From Micromonosporaceae bacterium (GTDB taxonomy: Bacteria; Actinomycetota; Actinomycetes; Mycobacteriales; Micromonosporaceae): DNA of 14,595 nucleotides. Where the stretch lies: contig JAFMQQ010000030.1 of NCBI GenBank assembly GCA_017354595.1, forward strand, positions 1 through 14,595. Reading direction: 5' to 3'. A program made the position numbers and the translations under genes. Numbering within the stretch: position 1 is the first letter of the stretch; the number at the start of each line of letters is the position of its first letter. Of the stretch, positions 6,518 to 13,123 are shown one piece after another. The notes beneath the pieces are model-generated. The model was given only the letters and a program-made list of their open reading frames with translations, searched no databases and was not told the origin of the DNA.

Positions 6518-7402
6518 TCAGCTCGCTGTGCCGGTATTGCGCTCGGTGTTGAACGGAGTGGTCGTCGTCGCCAGCGGTTGATCGTCACCCGCCGCCCGCA
6601 ACGCGTCCGGCGTCGTCATTCCCTGCTGCTTCGCGGCGACGAAACGCTGGTACTCGGCATCGCTGACCGCGCGCAGTTCGAAGTTCATCATCGAGTGGTA
6701 CGTGCCGCACAGCTCGGCGCAGCGGCCCACGTACGCGCCTTCCTTCTCGATGGTCACCTCGAACGTGTTGGTCACGTTGCCCGGAAACACGTCCCGCTTG
6801 AAAAGCAACTCCGGCACCCAGAACGAGTGGATGACGTCCTCGGAGTGCTCGACGAAGCGGACCCGCTTGTGCGTCGGCAGTACCAGCACCGGGATGTAGT
6901 TGGGCCCGCCCTGGGTGGCGATCGGCTGCCCGCCCCCGGTCTTGACCTCCGGGTAGACGAACTGCCAGTTCCATTTGAACGCGACCACGTTGACGGTCAC
7001 ATCCGGGTTGGGTTGCACCTTGTCCACATCGGTCTGCACGACCGCGGTGTAGTAGAAGAGCACCGCGACCACCAGGAACGGCATCACCGTGTAGAGCAGC
7101 TCGATCGGCATGTTGTACCGGGTCTGCGGCGGCAGTTCGTCGCCGCGCTTCCGGTAACGCACCACACACCAGAAGATGAGGCCCCATACCAGCACGCCGA
7201 CCACGAGCGCCGCGACGACCGACCCGATCCACAGGTCGTACATCCGCCTGGACTGGTCGGTGATCCCCTTAGGCCAACCGAAGCCGAATACATCATCGGC
7301 GGAGCAACCGGAGAGCAGTACCGCCGCGGTGGGCACGATGACGCTGAACCCGACCCACCGGCGGACCCGGTGAGAGCGTACGTCCCTACCCTGTGCGACC
7401 AC
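6518..7402 (-). CDS. ctaC: Cytochrome c oxidase subunit II, lipoprotein with CuA site
   Basis: Subunit II (294 residues) accepts electrons from QcrC through its binuclear CuA centre on the outer face of the membrane. CuA ligands are visible: H192 in EDVIHSFW, then C228, E230, C232, H236 and M239 in CAELCGTYHSMM. The N-terminus has basic residues, a hydrophobic stretch and a lipobox LSGC (C33), so the mature protein should be lipid-anchored. Two helices follow (about 58-80 and 103-121). There is no fused cytochrome c domain, as expected when QcrC supplies the heme. The start is taken as GTG 7402; AGGAG precedes it by only three bases, which is short, so the exact start is less certain than the gene. 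It leads the ctaC-ctaF operon. Confidence 0.95.
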   Translation of the reverse strand: MVAQGRDVRSHRVRRWVGFSVIVPTAAVLLSGCSADDVFGFGWPKGITDQSRRMYDLWIGSVVAALVVGVLVWGLIFWCVVRYRKRGDELPPQTRYNMPIELLYTVMPFLVVAVLFYYTAVVQTDVDKVQPNPDVTVNVVAFKWNWQFVYPEVKTGGGQPIATQGGPNYIPVLVLPTHKRVRFVEHSEDVIHSFWVPELLFKRDVFPGNVTNTFEVTIEKEGAYVGRCAELCGTYHSMMNFELRAVSDAEYQRFVAAKQQGMTTPDALRAAGDDQPLATTTTPFNTERNTGTAS

Positions 7403-7441
7403 CTGCTCCTGCCCTTCCGCGCAAGCGACCCGAACGGTGGC

Positions 7442-7447
7442 AGACTA
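7442..7447 (-). promoter_or_regulatory. Possible -10 element of the ctaC-ctaF operon
   Basis: On the minus strand TAGTCT (TANNNT) lies about 40 bases before the ctaC start, in the 125-base divergent spacer shared with the desulfurase gene. No matching -35 box is seen. Weak evidence. Confidence 0.25.
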
Positions 7448-7515
7448 CCCGGCTGCGCTGCCGCACCCTCTGGTGGGGGGACCTGTGGCGGGTCCAGCCG
7501 GGCCGATCGGCCGGA

Positions 7516-7521
7516 TACCGT
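7516..7521 (+). promoter_or_regulatory. Candidate -10 element for a leaderless desulfurase transcript
   Basis: TACCGT is followed by six bases and then GTG 7528, the same geometry as at ctaG and ctaE. There is no good ribosome site before the GTG. A 12-base palindrome (GGCCGATCGGCC, 7501-7512) lies just upstream and could be an operator, though such palindromes are expected by chance in GC-rich DNA. Confidence 0.4.
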
Positions 7522-7527
7522 GGTCGG

Positions 7528-8703
7528 GTGGCCTTCTTCGACGCGGCCGCCGGGGCCCCGCTGCATCCCGTGGCGGCGCAGGCTCTGCGCGCCGCCCAGC
7601 AGGACGGCTGGGCCGATCCGGCCAGGCTCTACGCCCAGGCACGCCGGGCCCGCCAGTTGCTGGACGCGGCCCGCGAGTCGGTGGCCGAGTCGCTGTCGGT
7701 GGCCGCTTCGCAGCCGGTACGCGCCGACCAGGTGCGCTTCCTGCCCAGCGGTACCGCCGCCGCGCATGCCGCGGTCGCCGGCGCGCGATTGGCCCAGGAG
7801 AGGACCGGGGCGAGCGTGGTCCACTCGGCGATCGAGCACTCGGCCGTGCTGTACGCGGCCGCGACCGGACCGACCGTACCGGTCGGCGTGGACCGGCTGG
7901 GCCGGCTCGACGAGGAGGCCTTCGCGGCGGCGGTACGGGCGCCCGGTGTCGCGCTCGCCGCGTTGATCAGCGCCAGCCACGAGGTGGGCACCGCGCAGCC
8001 GGTCGCCGAGGCGGCGCAGGCCGCCGCCAGTGCCGGAGTGCCGCTCTACGTGGACGCCGCGGCGTCCCTCGGGCACCGGACCGTACCCGGCGGCTGGTCA
8101 CTGTTGTCCGGCAGCGCGCGCAAGTGGGGCGGGCCGGCCGGGGTGGGCCTGCTCGTGGTAGGTCGCGGCGCGCCCCGGGAGGACAGCCGGAGTCAGGAGC
8201 GCACGCCGTGGTTGCCGCCCTGGCCGGGCGCCGAGCCGGGTCTCCTCGATCCGCCGGGCGGGTTGAACCTGCCGGCCGTTGTGGCCGCCGCGGCGGCGCT
8301 GCGCGCGGTCCTCGCCGAACGGGAGACCACCGCGGCCCGGCTCGCCACGCTCACCGAGCGGATCCGCGCCGGGGTGGCGGCCGGGGTACCCGATGTGCAG
8401 GTGCTCGGCGACCCGGTACGCCGGTTGCCACACCTGGTCGCCTTCTCCTGCCTGTACGTCGACGGCGAGGCGCTGCAGCACGAATTGGACCGGGCCGGGT
8501 TCGCCGTCTCCTCCGGCTCCTCCTGCACGGCGAGCACGCTGCGCCCGAGCCACGTGCTGGAGGCGATGGGCGTACTGTCCCACGGCAACGTCCGGGTCTC
8601 GCTCCCCCGGGACACCACGGACGCGGAGGTGGACGAGTTCCTGGCGCTGCTGCCCGGCATCGTGGCCGGGCTGCGCGCGCAGGCCGGGGCGGTGGGACTG
8701 TGA
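7528..8703 (+). CDS. Cysteine desulfurase-like PLP enzyme (class V aminotransferase fold)
   Basis: The 391-residue protein has the NifS/IscS fold: H104 in IEHSAV stacks on the cofactor, D176 in YVDAAAS binds the PLP nitrogen, and K199 in SARKWGGPAG forms the Schiff base. C333 in SSGSSC is the likely persulfide cysteine. Compared with IscS, three cofactor-site segments differ: NNEIG is SHEVG (150-154), DATQS is DAAAS with A179 replacing the glutamine, and the residue before the lysine is R198 instead of histidine. It should take sulfur from cysteine and pass it on, most likely to the TusA-like protein encoded directly downstream. GTG 7528 is chosen because MAFFDAAAGAPLHP aligns with the family's N-terminus. 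The frame is open upstream to 7393 but that part overlaps the ctaC start. Substrate and final sulfur acceptor are not known. Confidence 0.88.
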   Translation: MAFFDAAAGAPLHPVAAQALRAAQQDGWADPARLYAQARRARQLLDAARESVAESLSVAASQPVRADQVRFLPSGTAAAHAAVAGARLAQERTGASVVHSAIEHSAVLYAAATGPTVPVGVDRLGRLDEEAFAAAVRAPGVALAALISASHEVGTAQPVAEAAQAAASAGVPLYVDAAASLGHRTVPGGWSLLSGSARKWGGPAGVGLLVVGRGAPREDSRSQERTPWLPPWPGAEPGLLDPPGGLNLPAVVAAAAALRAVLAERETTAARLATLTERIRAGVAAGVPDVQVLGDPVRRLPHLVAFSCLYVDGEALQHELDRAGFAVSSGSSCTASTLRPSHVLEAMGVLSHGNVRVSLPRDTTDAEVDEFLALLPGIVAGLRAQAGAVGL

Positions 8704-8724
8704 GCCGGGTGGGACTGTGAGCCA
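8691..8724 (+). repeat. 17-base tandem duplication across the desulfurase stop and TusA start
   Basis: GGTGGGACTGTGAGCC occurs at 8691-8706 and again at 8708-8723. The first copy contains the desulfurase stop overlapping a GTG (GTGA). The second contains the GTG used by the TusA-like gene. Confidence 0.9.
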
Positions 8725-8962
8725 GCAGGAGTTGACCAACCTCGACTGCCGCGGGCAGCGCTGCCCGTTGCCAGTCATCGCGCTCGCCCGACGGCTGCCG
8801 GAGCTGCCGGTCGGTGCCGTGCTGCGGGTGCTCGCCGACGATCCGGCTGCGGCGGCCGACATCCCGGCCTGGTGCCGGATGCGGGGCCAGGAGTACCTCG
8901 GCGCCCAGCCGTCCACCACCGAACCGGGTGTCTCGGTGTACCGGATCCGCCGGACCAGCTGA
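8717..8962 (+). CDS. TusA-like sulfur carrier protein
   Basis: This small protein (81 residues) has the TusA/SirA pattern: LDCRGQRCPLPVI, with the CPxP motif giving the persulfide-accepting C16, followed by a short alpha/beta domain and the ADDPAAAADIPAWC stretch typical of the family. TusA proteins accept sulfur from a cysteine desulfurase and hand it to tRNA thiolation, molybdopterin or other acceptors. GTG 8717 lies 13 bases past the desulfurase stop, with GGTGGGA just before it, and is probably translated by coupling. From memory, some Streptomyces proteins fuse a desulfurase and a TusA domain in one chain, which supports these two working together. Here they are in different reading frames. 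It converges on the adoK-like gene with a 22-base gap and no clear terminator between. Confidence 0.85.
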   Translation: MSQQELTNLDCRGQRCPLPVIALARRLPELPVGAVLRVLADDPAAAADIPAWCRMRGQEYLGAQPSTTEPGVSVYRIRRTS

Positions 8963-8984
8963 CCGGCCCGGTTGCCGCGAGCCG

Positions 8985-9977
8985 TCAGACGGCGGGCGGT
9001 GGCGGCGGCAGGTGCGGGGCGATCTCGCCCGCGGCCTGGTCCCCGTACGCCGCCGCGAAGCGCTTGGTGAACTCGTCGCTGCGTACGTGGTATTCCTGGG
9101 TTCCCACGGTCTCCAGCACCAGCGCGGCGAGCAGGGAGCCCACCTGGGCCGACCGCTGCAACCCGAGGCCCCAGGAGCGGGCGGCGAAGAAGCCGGCCCG
9201 GAAGCCATCCCCCACACCGGTCGGGTCGACCGGCTGCACCTCGCCGGCGACCGGTACATGCACCGGCTCGATCTGCCGCCCGGTGATCGCCACGCCGTCC
9301 TTGCCGAGTGTGGTGACCCGGATCCCGACCCGGTCGAGTACCTCTTCGTCAGAGAGGCCGGTCTTCGCCTCCAGCAGGTCCTTCTCGTACGAGTTGGTGA
9401 GCAGGTACTGCGCGCCATCGATGAGGCCACGCACCTCCTCCCCGGACATCCGGGCAAGCTGCTGCGACGGATCCGCGGCGAAGGGGTAGCCCAGGTCGCG
9501 GCACTCCTGCGTGTGCCGGTTCATCGCCACCGGATCGCTCGGACCGATGATCACCAGGTCCAGCCCGCCCAGCCGCTGCGCTACCGGCGCCAGCTCGATG
9601 TTGCGGGACTCGGCCATCGCGCCGGCATAGAACGAGGCGACCTGGCACAGGTCCTCATCGGTGGTGCAGACGAACCTGGCGGTGTGCGCCACCTCGCTGA
9701 CATGTACCGACTCGCAGTCCACCGCGTGCCGCTCCAGCCAGGCGCGGTAGTCGGCGAAGTCATCGCCGACCGCGCCGACCAGTACCGGGGACAGGCCCAT
9801 CTGGCCCATGCCGAAGGCGATGTTGGCGGCGACCCCGCCGCGCCGCACGACCAGGTCGTCCACCAGGAAGGAGAGCGAGATCTTGTGCAGCTGGTCGGGA
9901 AGCAACTGCTCGACGAACCGGCCTGGGAAATGCATCAGGTGGTCGGTGGCGATGGAGCCGGTGACGACGATCTTCAT
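8985..9977 (-). CDS. adoK: PfkB-family kinase, adenosine kinase-like
   Basis: The 330-residue protein is a ribokinase/PfkB-family enzyme. The first signature is in RRGGVAANIAFGMGQMG (about 45-61). The second is DPTGVGDGFRAGF (251-263), where D257 is the catalytic base. The N-terminus VTGSIATDHLMHFPGRF and the ADPSQQLARMSGEE stretch closely match what I recall of M. tuberculosis adenosine kinase (Rv2202c), which also sits between ctaC and an ErpA-type gene. It would phosphorylate adenosine to AMP in purine salvage; many databases call such proteins simply carbohydrate kinase, so the substrate is inference. ATG 9977 is chosen over GTG 10016 because the family begins MxIxVTGSIA. No clear ribosome site is seen. 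The C-terminus ends in a short proline run (HLPPPPPAV). Confidence 0.85.
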   Translation of the reverse strand: MKIVVTGSIATDHLMHFPGRFVEQLLPDQLHKISLSFLVDDLVVRRGGVAANIAFGMGQMGLSPVLVGAVGDDFADYRAWLERHAVDCESVHVSEVAHTARFVCTTDEDLCQVASFYAGAMAESRNIELAPVAQRLGGLDLVIIGPSDPVAMNRHTQECRDLGYPFAADPSQQLARMSGEEVRGLIDGAQYLLTNSYEKDLLEAKTGLSDEEVLDRVGIRVTTLGKDGVAITGRQIEPVHVPVAGEVQPVDPTGVGDGFRAGFFAARSWGLGLQRSAQVGSLLAALVLETVGTQEYHVRSDEFTKRFAAAYGDQAAGEIAPHLPPPPPAV

Positions 9978-10018
9978 GGTGGGAACCCCAGGTGTACACG
10001 CGACGGTTCGGGCCACTC

Positions 10019-10024
10019 AGCCTA
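10019..10024 (-). promoter_or_regulatory. Possible -10 element of the adoK-like gene
   Basis: On the minus strand TAGGCT (TANNNT) lies about 40 bases before ATG 9977 and after the strong hairpin at 10065-10090. The hairpin would cut off transcription from erpA, so a promoter is expected here. No -35 box is convincing. Confidence 0.25.
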
Positions 10025-10064
10025 TCGGTTCGCCGGGTCTACGCCGGCCGGGGTGGACGTGCCC

Positions 10065-10090
10065 TGGCCGCCGCTGGCCAGCGGCGGCCA
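10065..10090 (-). terminator. Perfect 26-base palindrome, terminator of erpA
   Basis: The arm TGGCCGCCGCTGG (10065-10077) is followed directly by its exact reverse complement (10078-10090). It would fold as an 11-bp GC-rich stem with a four-base loop. It lies 14 bases past the erpA stop. There is no U-run on either side. Position favours termination of erpA, although a protein-binding role is not excluded. Confidence 0.7.
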
Positions 10091-10104
10091 CAGGTCGCGA
10101 CCGA

Positions 10105-10473
10105 TCAGTGGAAGGAGTCGCCGCAGGCGCAGGAGCCCTGCGCGTTGGGGTTGTCGATGGTGAAGCCCTGAGCGTCGATCCGGTCGGCGAAGTCGATCGT
10201 GGCGCCGGTGAGGTAGGGGGCGCTCATCCGATCGACGACGACCTCGACGTTGCCGGCCTCGGTCGGGAACTCGCTGAGCAGGTCACCGTCGAGCGACCGC
10301 TCGTCGAAGAACAGCTGGTACCGGAGCCCGGAGCAGCCGCCCGGCTGCACCGCGACCCGCAGCCGCAGGTCGTCCCGGCCCTCCTGGTCAAGCAGTGCCT
10401 TGACCTTTTGCGCAGCGACTTCGGTGAGAGTCACCGTGGTCGTGCCGGCCTGCTCGGTGTCGCTAACGGTCAC
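10105..10473 (-). CDS. erpA: ErpA/HesB-type iron-sulfur cluster carrier
   Basis: The 122-residue A-type carrier holds an Fe-S cluster through three cysteines: C47 in QPGGCSGLRYQ and C115 and C117 in GSCACGDSF, the exact C-x67-C-x-C layout of the family. A-type carriers move clusters from the assembly machinery to target proteins. M. tuberculosis has a homologue in the same neighbourhood (Rv2204c, from memory). GTG 10473 is supported by AGGGAG six bases upstream. Likely clients encoded in this window are NadA (4Fe-4S) and the Rieske protein, which is inference from context. Upstream lies a pair of GTCC-N4-GGAC motifs that could be regulatory. A perfect palindrome downstream probably ends the transcript. 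Confidence 0.95.
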   Translation of the reverse strand: MTVSDTEQAGTTTVTLTEVAAQKVKALLDQEGRDDLRLRVAVQPGGCSGLRYQLFFDERSLDGDLLSEFPTEAGNVEVVVDRMSAPYLTGATIDFADRIDAQGFTIDNPNAQGSCACGDSFH

Positions 10474-10498
10474 TGTCTGCTCCCTGCGCGGATTAAGT

Positions 10499-10530
10499 GT
10501 CCAACCGGACCAAGGTTAGTCCGCCCGGAC
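10499..10530 (-). promoter_or_regulatory. Paired operator-like motif upstream of erpA
   Basis: Two 12-base elements, GTCCAACCGGAC (10499-10510) and GTCCGCCCGGAC (10519-10530), share 10 of 12 bases and are spaced 20 bases centre to centre, about two helical turns. Both have GTCC/GGAC ends in inverted orientation. They lie 26-57 bases upstream of the erpA start, next to a possible -10 (TTAATC on the minus strand, 10496-10491). The binding protein is unknown. Confidence 0.45.
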
Positions 10531-10560
10531 GAGTGTTCCTATCGTTGCACGCAGGGACAG

Positions 10561-10574
10561 CACCGGGACCGGTG
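10561..10574 (-). terminator. Weak hairpin after the glycerate kinase gene
   Basis: CACCG and CGGTG arms (10561-10565 and 10570-10574) enclose a four-base loop, seven bases past the glycerate kinase stop. The stem is only five pairs, so read-through to erpA is quite possible. Confidence 0.25.
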
Positions 10575-10581
10575 GCGAGCA

Positions 10582-11703
10582 TCACCCCCGCGGCCAGTCG
10601 CGGGCGACCTCGGCGGCCAGTTCAGCCAGCCCGTCGCCGGCCCTCGCCATCGCCGTACGTACATCTCCGAAGTGCTCCACCAAGGTGTACGTCGCGGTCA
10701 CGCCGGCGGCCGCGGCCGCCTCGGCCGCAGTGCTGCTGCGCCCGGCGAAGACCAGGCACGGCTTGCCCCGCCGCCGGGCGCCCTCGGCGACGCCGGAGAC
10801 CACCTTCCCGCGCAGCGACTGCTCGTCGAAGGAGCCCTCCCCGGTGATCACCAGGTCGGCCCCGTCCAGCGCCGCGTCCAGGCCGGTCACCTGGCGTACC
10901 AGGGCCAGGCCGGAGACGACCCGGCCGCCCGCGGCGAGCAGTGCAGCACCCAAACCTCCCGCGGCACCCGCGCCGGGCTGTTCGGCCAGGCGGTCCGGAC
11001 ACTCCGGCAGCGCACGCTGCAACACGCCGGCGAAGGTACCCAGCGCCGCGTCCAGCAGCTCGATCTCCTCCGGCGTGGCGCCCTTCTGCGGCCCGAATAC
11101 CGCAGAGGCACCCAGCGCACCGGTCAGCGGGCTGTCCACATCGGTCGCTGCGACCAGCCGTACCCCGCGCAGCCGGGGCTGCCCGCCCAGACCGGTACAG
11201 GCCAGCAGGGCGGCACCTCCGTAGGGCAACGCGTACCCGGCGGCGTCCAGTGGTTGGGCGCCGAGCGCGGCGAGCATCCCAGCACCGCAGTCGTTGGTAC
11301 CGGAGCCGCCCAGGCCGATCACGACCTCCCGTACCCCGTACTCGACCGCAGCCGCGACCAGGATTCCGAGCCCGTACGAGGTGGTGACCTTCGGATCCCG
11401 CTCCTCCGGCGCCAGCAGGTGCAGCCCGCACGCCTGCGCGCTCTCCAGATAAGCGGTGCCGTCGACGACCAGCACCTCGCCGGGGACCGGGCGGCCCAGC
11501 GGGTCGGCGGTGGGTACCGGTACCCGGGTGGCCACCAGCGAGGTGCGCAGCACGTCCAGGAACCCCGGCCCGCCATCGGCGAGCGGCCGGAGGTCCTGCC
11601 CGTCCGCCGGAACGGCCTGCCGCCACCCGCGCGCGATCGCCTCGGCGGCCTCGACCGCGGTGAGCGTACCGGCGAACTTGTCCGGACAGATCAGCACTCT
11701 CAT
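10582..11703 (-). CDS. Glycerate kinase family protein
   Basis: The 373-residue protein matches the glycerate kinase family (GarK/GlxK, PF02595), which phosphorylates D-glycerate with ATP. Family landmarks are CPDKFAGTL at the N-terminus (6-14), PLADGG, the glycine-rich IGLGGSGTNDCGAGML, TDVDSPLTG, and LVITGEGSFDEQSLRGK toward the C-terminus. Length is normal for the family. ATG 11703 is chosen because it begins MRVLICPDKFAG; the frame stays open to 11784 but that would overlap the divergent nadA. No Shine-Dalgarno sequence is seen before the ATG. It lies upstream of erpA on the same strand with a 108-base gap, an arrangement also present in M. tuberculosis (Rv2205c-Rv2204c, from memory). No other glycerate or glyoxylate pathway gene is in the window, so the physiological role is open. 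Confidence 0.9.
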   Translation of the reverse strand: MRVLICPDKFAGTLTAVEAAEAIARGWRQAVPADGQDLRPLADGGPGFLDVLRTSLVATRVPVPTADPLGRPVPGEVLVVDGTAYLESAQACGLHLLAPEERDPKVTTSYGLGILVAAAVEYGVREVVIGLGGSGTNDCGAGMLAALGAQPLDAAGYALPYGGAALLACTGLGGQPRLRGVRLVAATDVDSPLTGALGASAVFGPQKGATPEEIELLDAALGTFAGVLQRALPECPDRLAEQPGAGAAGGLGAALLAAGGRVVSGLALVRQVTGLDAALDGADLVITGEGSFDEQSLRGKVVSGVAEGARRRGKPCLVFAGRSSTAAEAAAAAGVTATYTLVEHFGDVRTAMARAGDGLAELAAEVARDWPRG

Positions 11704-11725
11704 CGCGCAGAGAGTCTCGCACGTC

Positions 11726-11744
11726 ACGCCGCGCTGCGCGGCGT
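11726..11744. promoter_or_regulatory. Inverted repeat between glycerate kinase and nadA, possible operator
   Basis: ACGCCGCG (11726-11733) and its exact complement (11737-11744) are separated by CTG. The element lies in the 71-base divergent spacer, 31-49 bases before the nadA start, where a repressor could cover the promoter. A regulator of NAD synthesis is one possibility, but I do not recognise the motif. Confidence 0.4.
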
Positions 11745-11774
11745 AGACCGAGGCACGCGTGGCAGCATGGCGGC

Positions 11775-12941
11775 GTGACCGCATTCAGCGAGCCGGGAGC
11801 GACCGGGACCGCACTGCTGTTGCTGGGTCGGGGTAGCGATCACGGCTCCGAGCGGGGGGTCGCTTGCCCGGGCGCGTTGCCCGCGCCGAGCGACCCGGAT
11901 CTGGTTGAGCGGGCCCGCACGGCGAAGGCCGCGCTGGGTGAGCGGGTCTTCGTCCTCGGTCACCACTACCAGCGCGACGAGGTCATCCAGTTCGCCGACG
12001 TGACCGGCGACTCCTTCAAGCTGGCCCGCGAGGCGGCGGCCCGACCGCAGGCGGAGTACATCGTCTTCTGCGGCGTGCACTTCATGGCGGAGAGCGCCGA
12101 TATCCTCACCGGCGACGCACAGCAGGTGGTGCTGCCCGACCTCGCCGCCGGGTGCTCGATGGCGGACATGGCAGCGCTGCACCAGGTGGAGACCTGCTGG
12201 CAGCGACTGGTCGACCTGGACCTGGCCGACGCGACGGTACCGGTCACGTACATGAACTCCTCGGCGGACATCAAGGGCTTCGTCGGCCGCAACGGTGGTC
12301 TGGTCTGCACCTCCTCGAACGCGCGCCAGGTTCTGGAGTGGGCATTCCAGCGGGGCCGGCGCGTGCTGTTCCTGCCCGACCAGCACCTCGGGCGCAACAC
12401 GGCGGTGCTGGAGTTGGGGTTCGCGCTGGAGGACTGCGCGCTGTACGACCCGAACAAGCCGGCCGGTGGCCTGACCGACCAGCGGCTCGGCGAGGCGCGG
12501 ATGCTGTTGTGGCGCGGGCACTGCTCGGTGCATGGCCGGTTCTCGGCGGAGTGTGTCAGCGAGGTACGCGACCGGGTGCCCGGGGTCAATGTGCTGGTGC
12601 ATCCGGAGTGCCGGTACGAGGTGGTGACGGCGGCCGACCACGTCGGCTCGACGGAGTACATCATCCGTACCCTGGAAAGCGCGCCGGCGGGATCGGCCTG
12701 GGCCGTGGGCACCGAGCTGAACCTGGTGCGGCGGCTGGCCAACCGGCACCCTGACAAGCAGGTCATGTTCCTGGACCGGACGGTCTGCTACTGCTCCACC
12801 ATGAACCGGATCGACCTGCCGCATCTGGTGTGGGCGCTGGAGGAACTGGTGGCCGGGCGGGTGGTCAACCGGATCACGGTGGACGACCGGACCTCGCATG
12901 ACGCACGTGTCGCACTGGACCGGATGCTCGCGCTCGCCTAG
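11775..12941 (+). CDS. nadA: Quinolinate synthase
   Basis: NadA (388 residues) condenses iminoaspartate with dihydroxyacetone phosphate to quinolinate, the second step of de novo NAD synthesis, using a 4Fe-4S cluster. Likely cluster cysteines are C127 (AAGCSMAD), C250 (RGHCSVHGRF) and C340 (VCYCSTM), in the layout of the long Bacillus-type enzyme. Other landmarks are LGHHYQRDEVIQFAD (61-75), VFCGVHFMAES (97-107), VTYMNSSADIK (157-167) and VHPEC (275-279). GTG 11775 leaves about 45 poorly conserved residues before the first family block. No Shine-Dalgarno sequence is visible; a weak CAGCAT six bases before the GTG could be a leaderless -10. nadB and nadC are not in the window. A hairpin begins at its stop codon. 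Confidence 0.95.
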   Translation: MTAFSEPGATGTALLLLGRGSDHGSERGVACPGALPAPSDPDLVERARTAKAALGERVFVLGHHYQRDEVIQFADVTGDSFKLAREAAARPQAEYIVFCGVHFMAESADILTGDAQQVVLPDLAAGCSMADMAALHQVETCWQRLVDLDLADATVPVTYMNSSADIKGFVGRNGGLVCTSSNARQVLEWAFQRGRRVLFLPDQHLGRNTAVLELGFALEDCALYDPNKPAGGLTDQRLGEARMLLWRGHCSVHGRFSAECVSEVRDRVPGVNVLVHPECRYEVVTAADHVGSTEYIIRTLESAPAGSAWAVGTELNLVRRLANRHPDKQVMFLDRTVCYCSTMNRIDLPHLVWALEELVAGRVVNRITVDDRTSHDARVALDRMLALA

Positions 12942-12957
12942 CGACCGGCTGGTCGCT
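12940..12957 (+). terminator. Hairpin at the nadA stop codon
   Basis: AGCGACC (12940-12946) and GGTCGCT (12951-12957) pair perfectly around a four-base loop, starting within the stop codon. A second stem-loop (CGCGGC 12969-12974 with GCCGCG 12982-12987) follows. Together they may end nadA transcription. No U-run. Confidence 0.45.
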
Positions 12958-13117
12958 CCTGGTAGCGACGCGGCGGGCAATGCCGCGGGTAGCGCACATC
13001 GCACGGCGGTAACCGCTATGCTGCCCAGGCGAGACCGCGACGCCACCTTGCGGCAATGCTTGTGCCGGCTCCACCCACCACGCCGGCGACAACAGGGCCT
13101 GGTGTGCCATGCACGGT

Positions 13118-13123
13118 TACGAT
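13118..13123 (+). promoter_or_regulatory. Possible -10 element of murA
   Basis: TACGAT matches TATAAT at four of six bases and lies about 75 bases before the murA start in the 257-base nadA-murA gap. There is no clear -35 box. Another TANNNT (TATGCT, 13017-13022) is further upstream. Otherwise I see no gene in this gap. Confidence 0.25.

Noticed and set aside
7501..7512. GGCCGATCGGCC palindrome before the desulfurase gene
   Set aside because: A 12-base palindrome is expected several times by chance in this much GC-rich sequence; kept only as a note under the promoter entry.
9808..11778. Plus-strand open frame of about 656 codons opposite the adoK-like, erpA and glycerate kinase genes
   Set aside because: It runs across three genes and their spacers with shadow composition; the minus-strand genes have clear family motifs.
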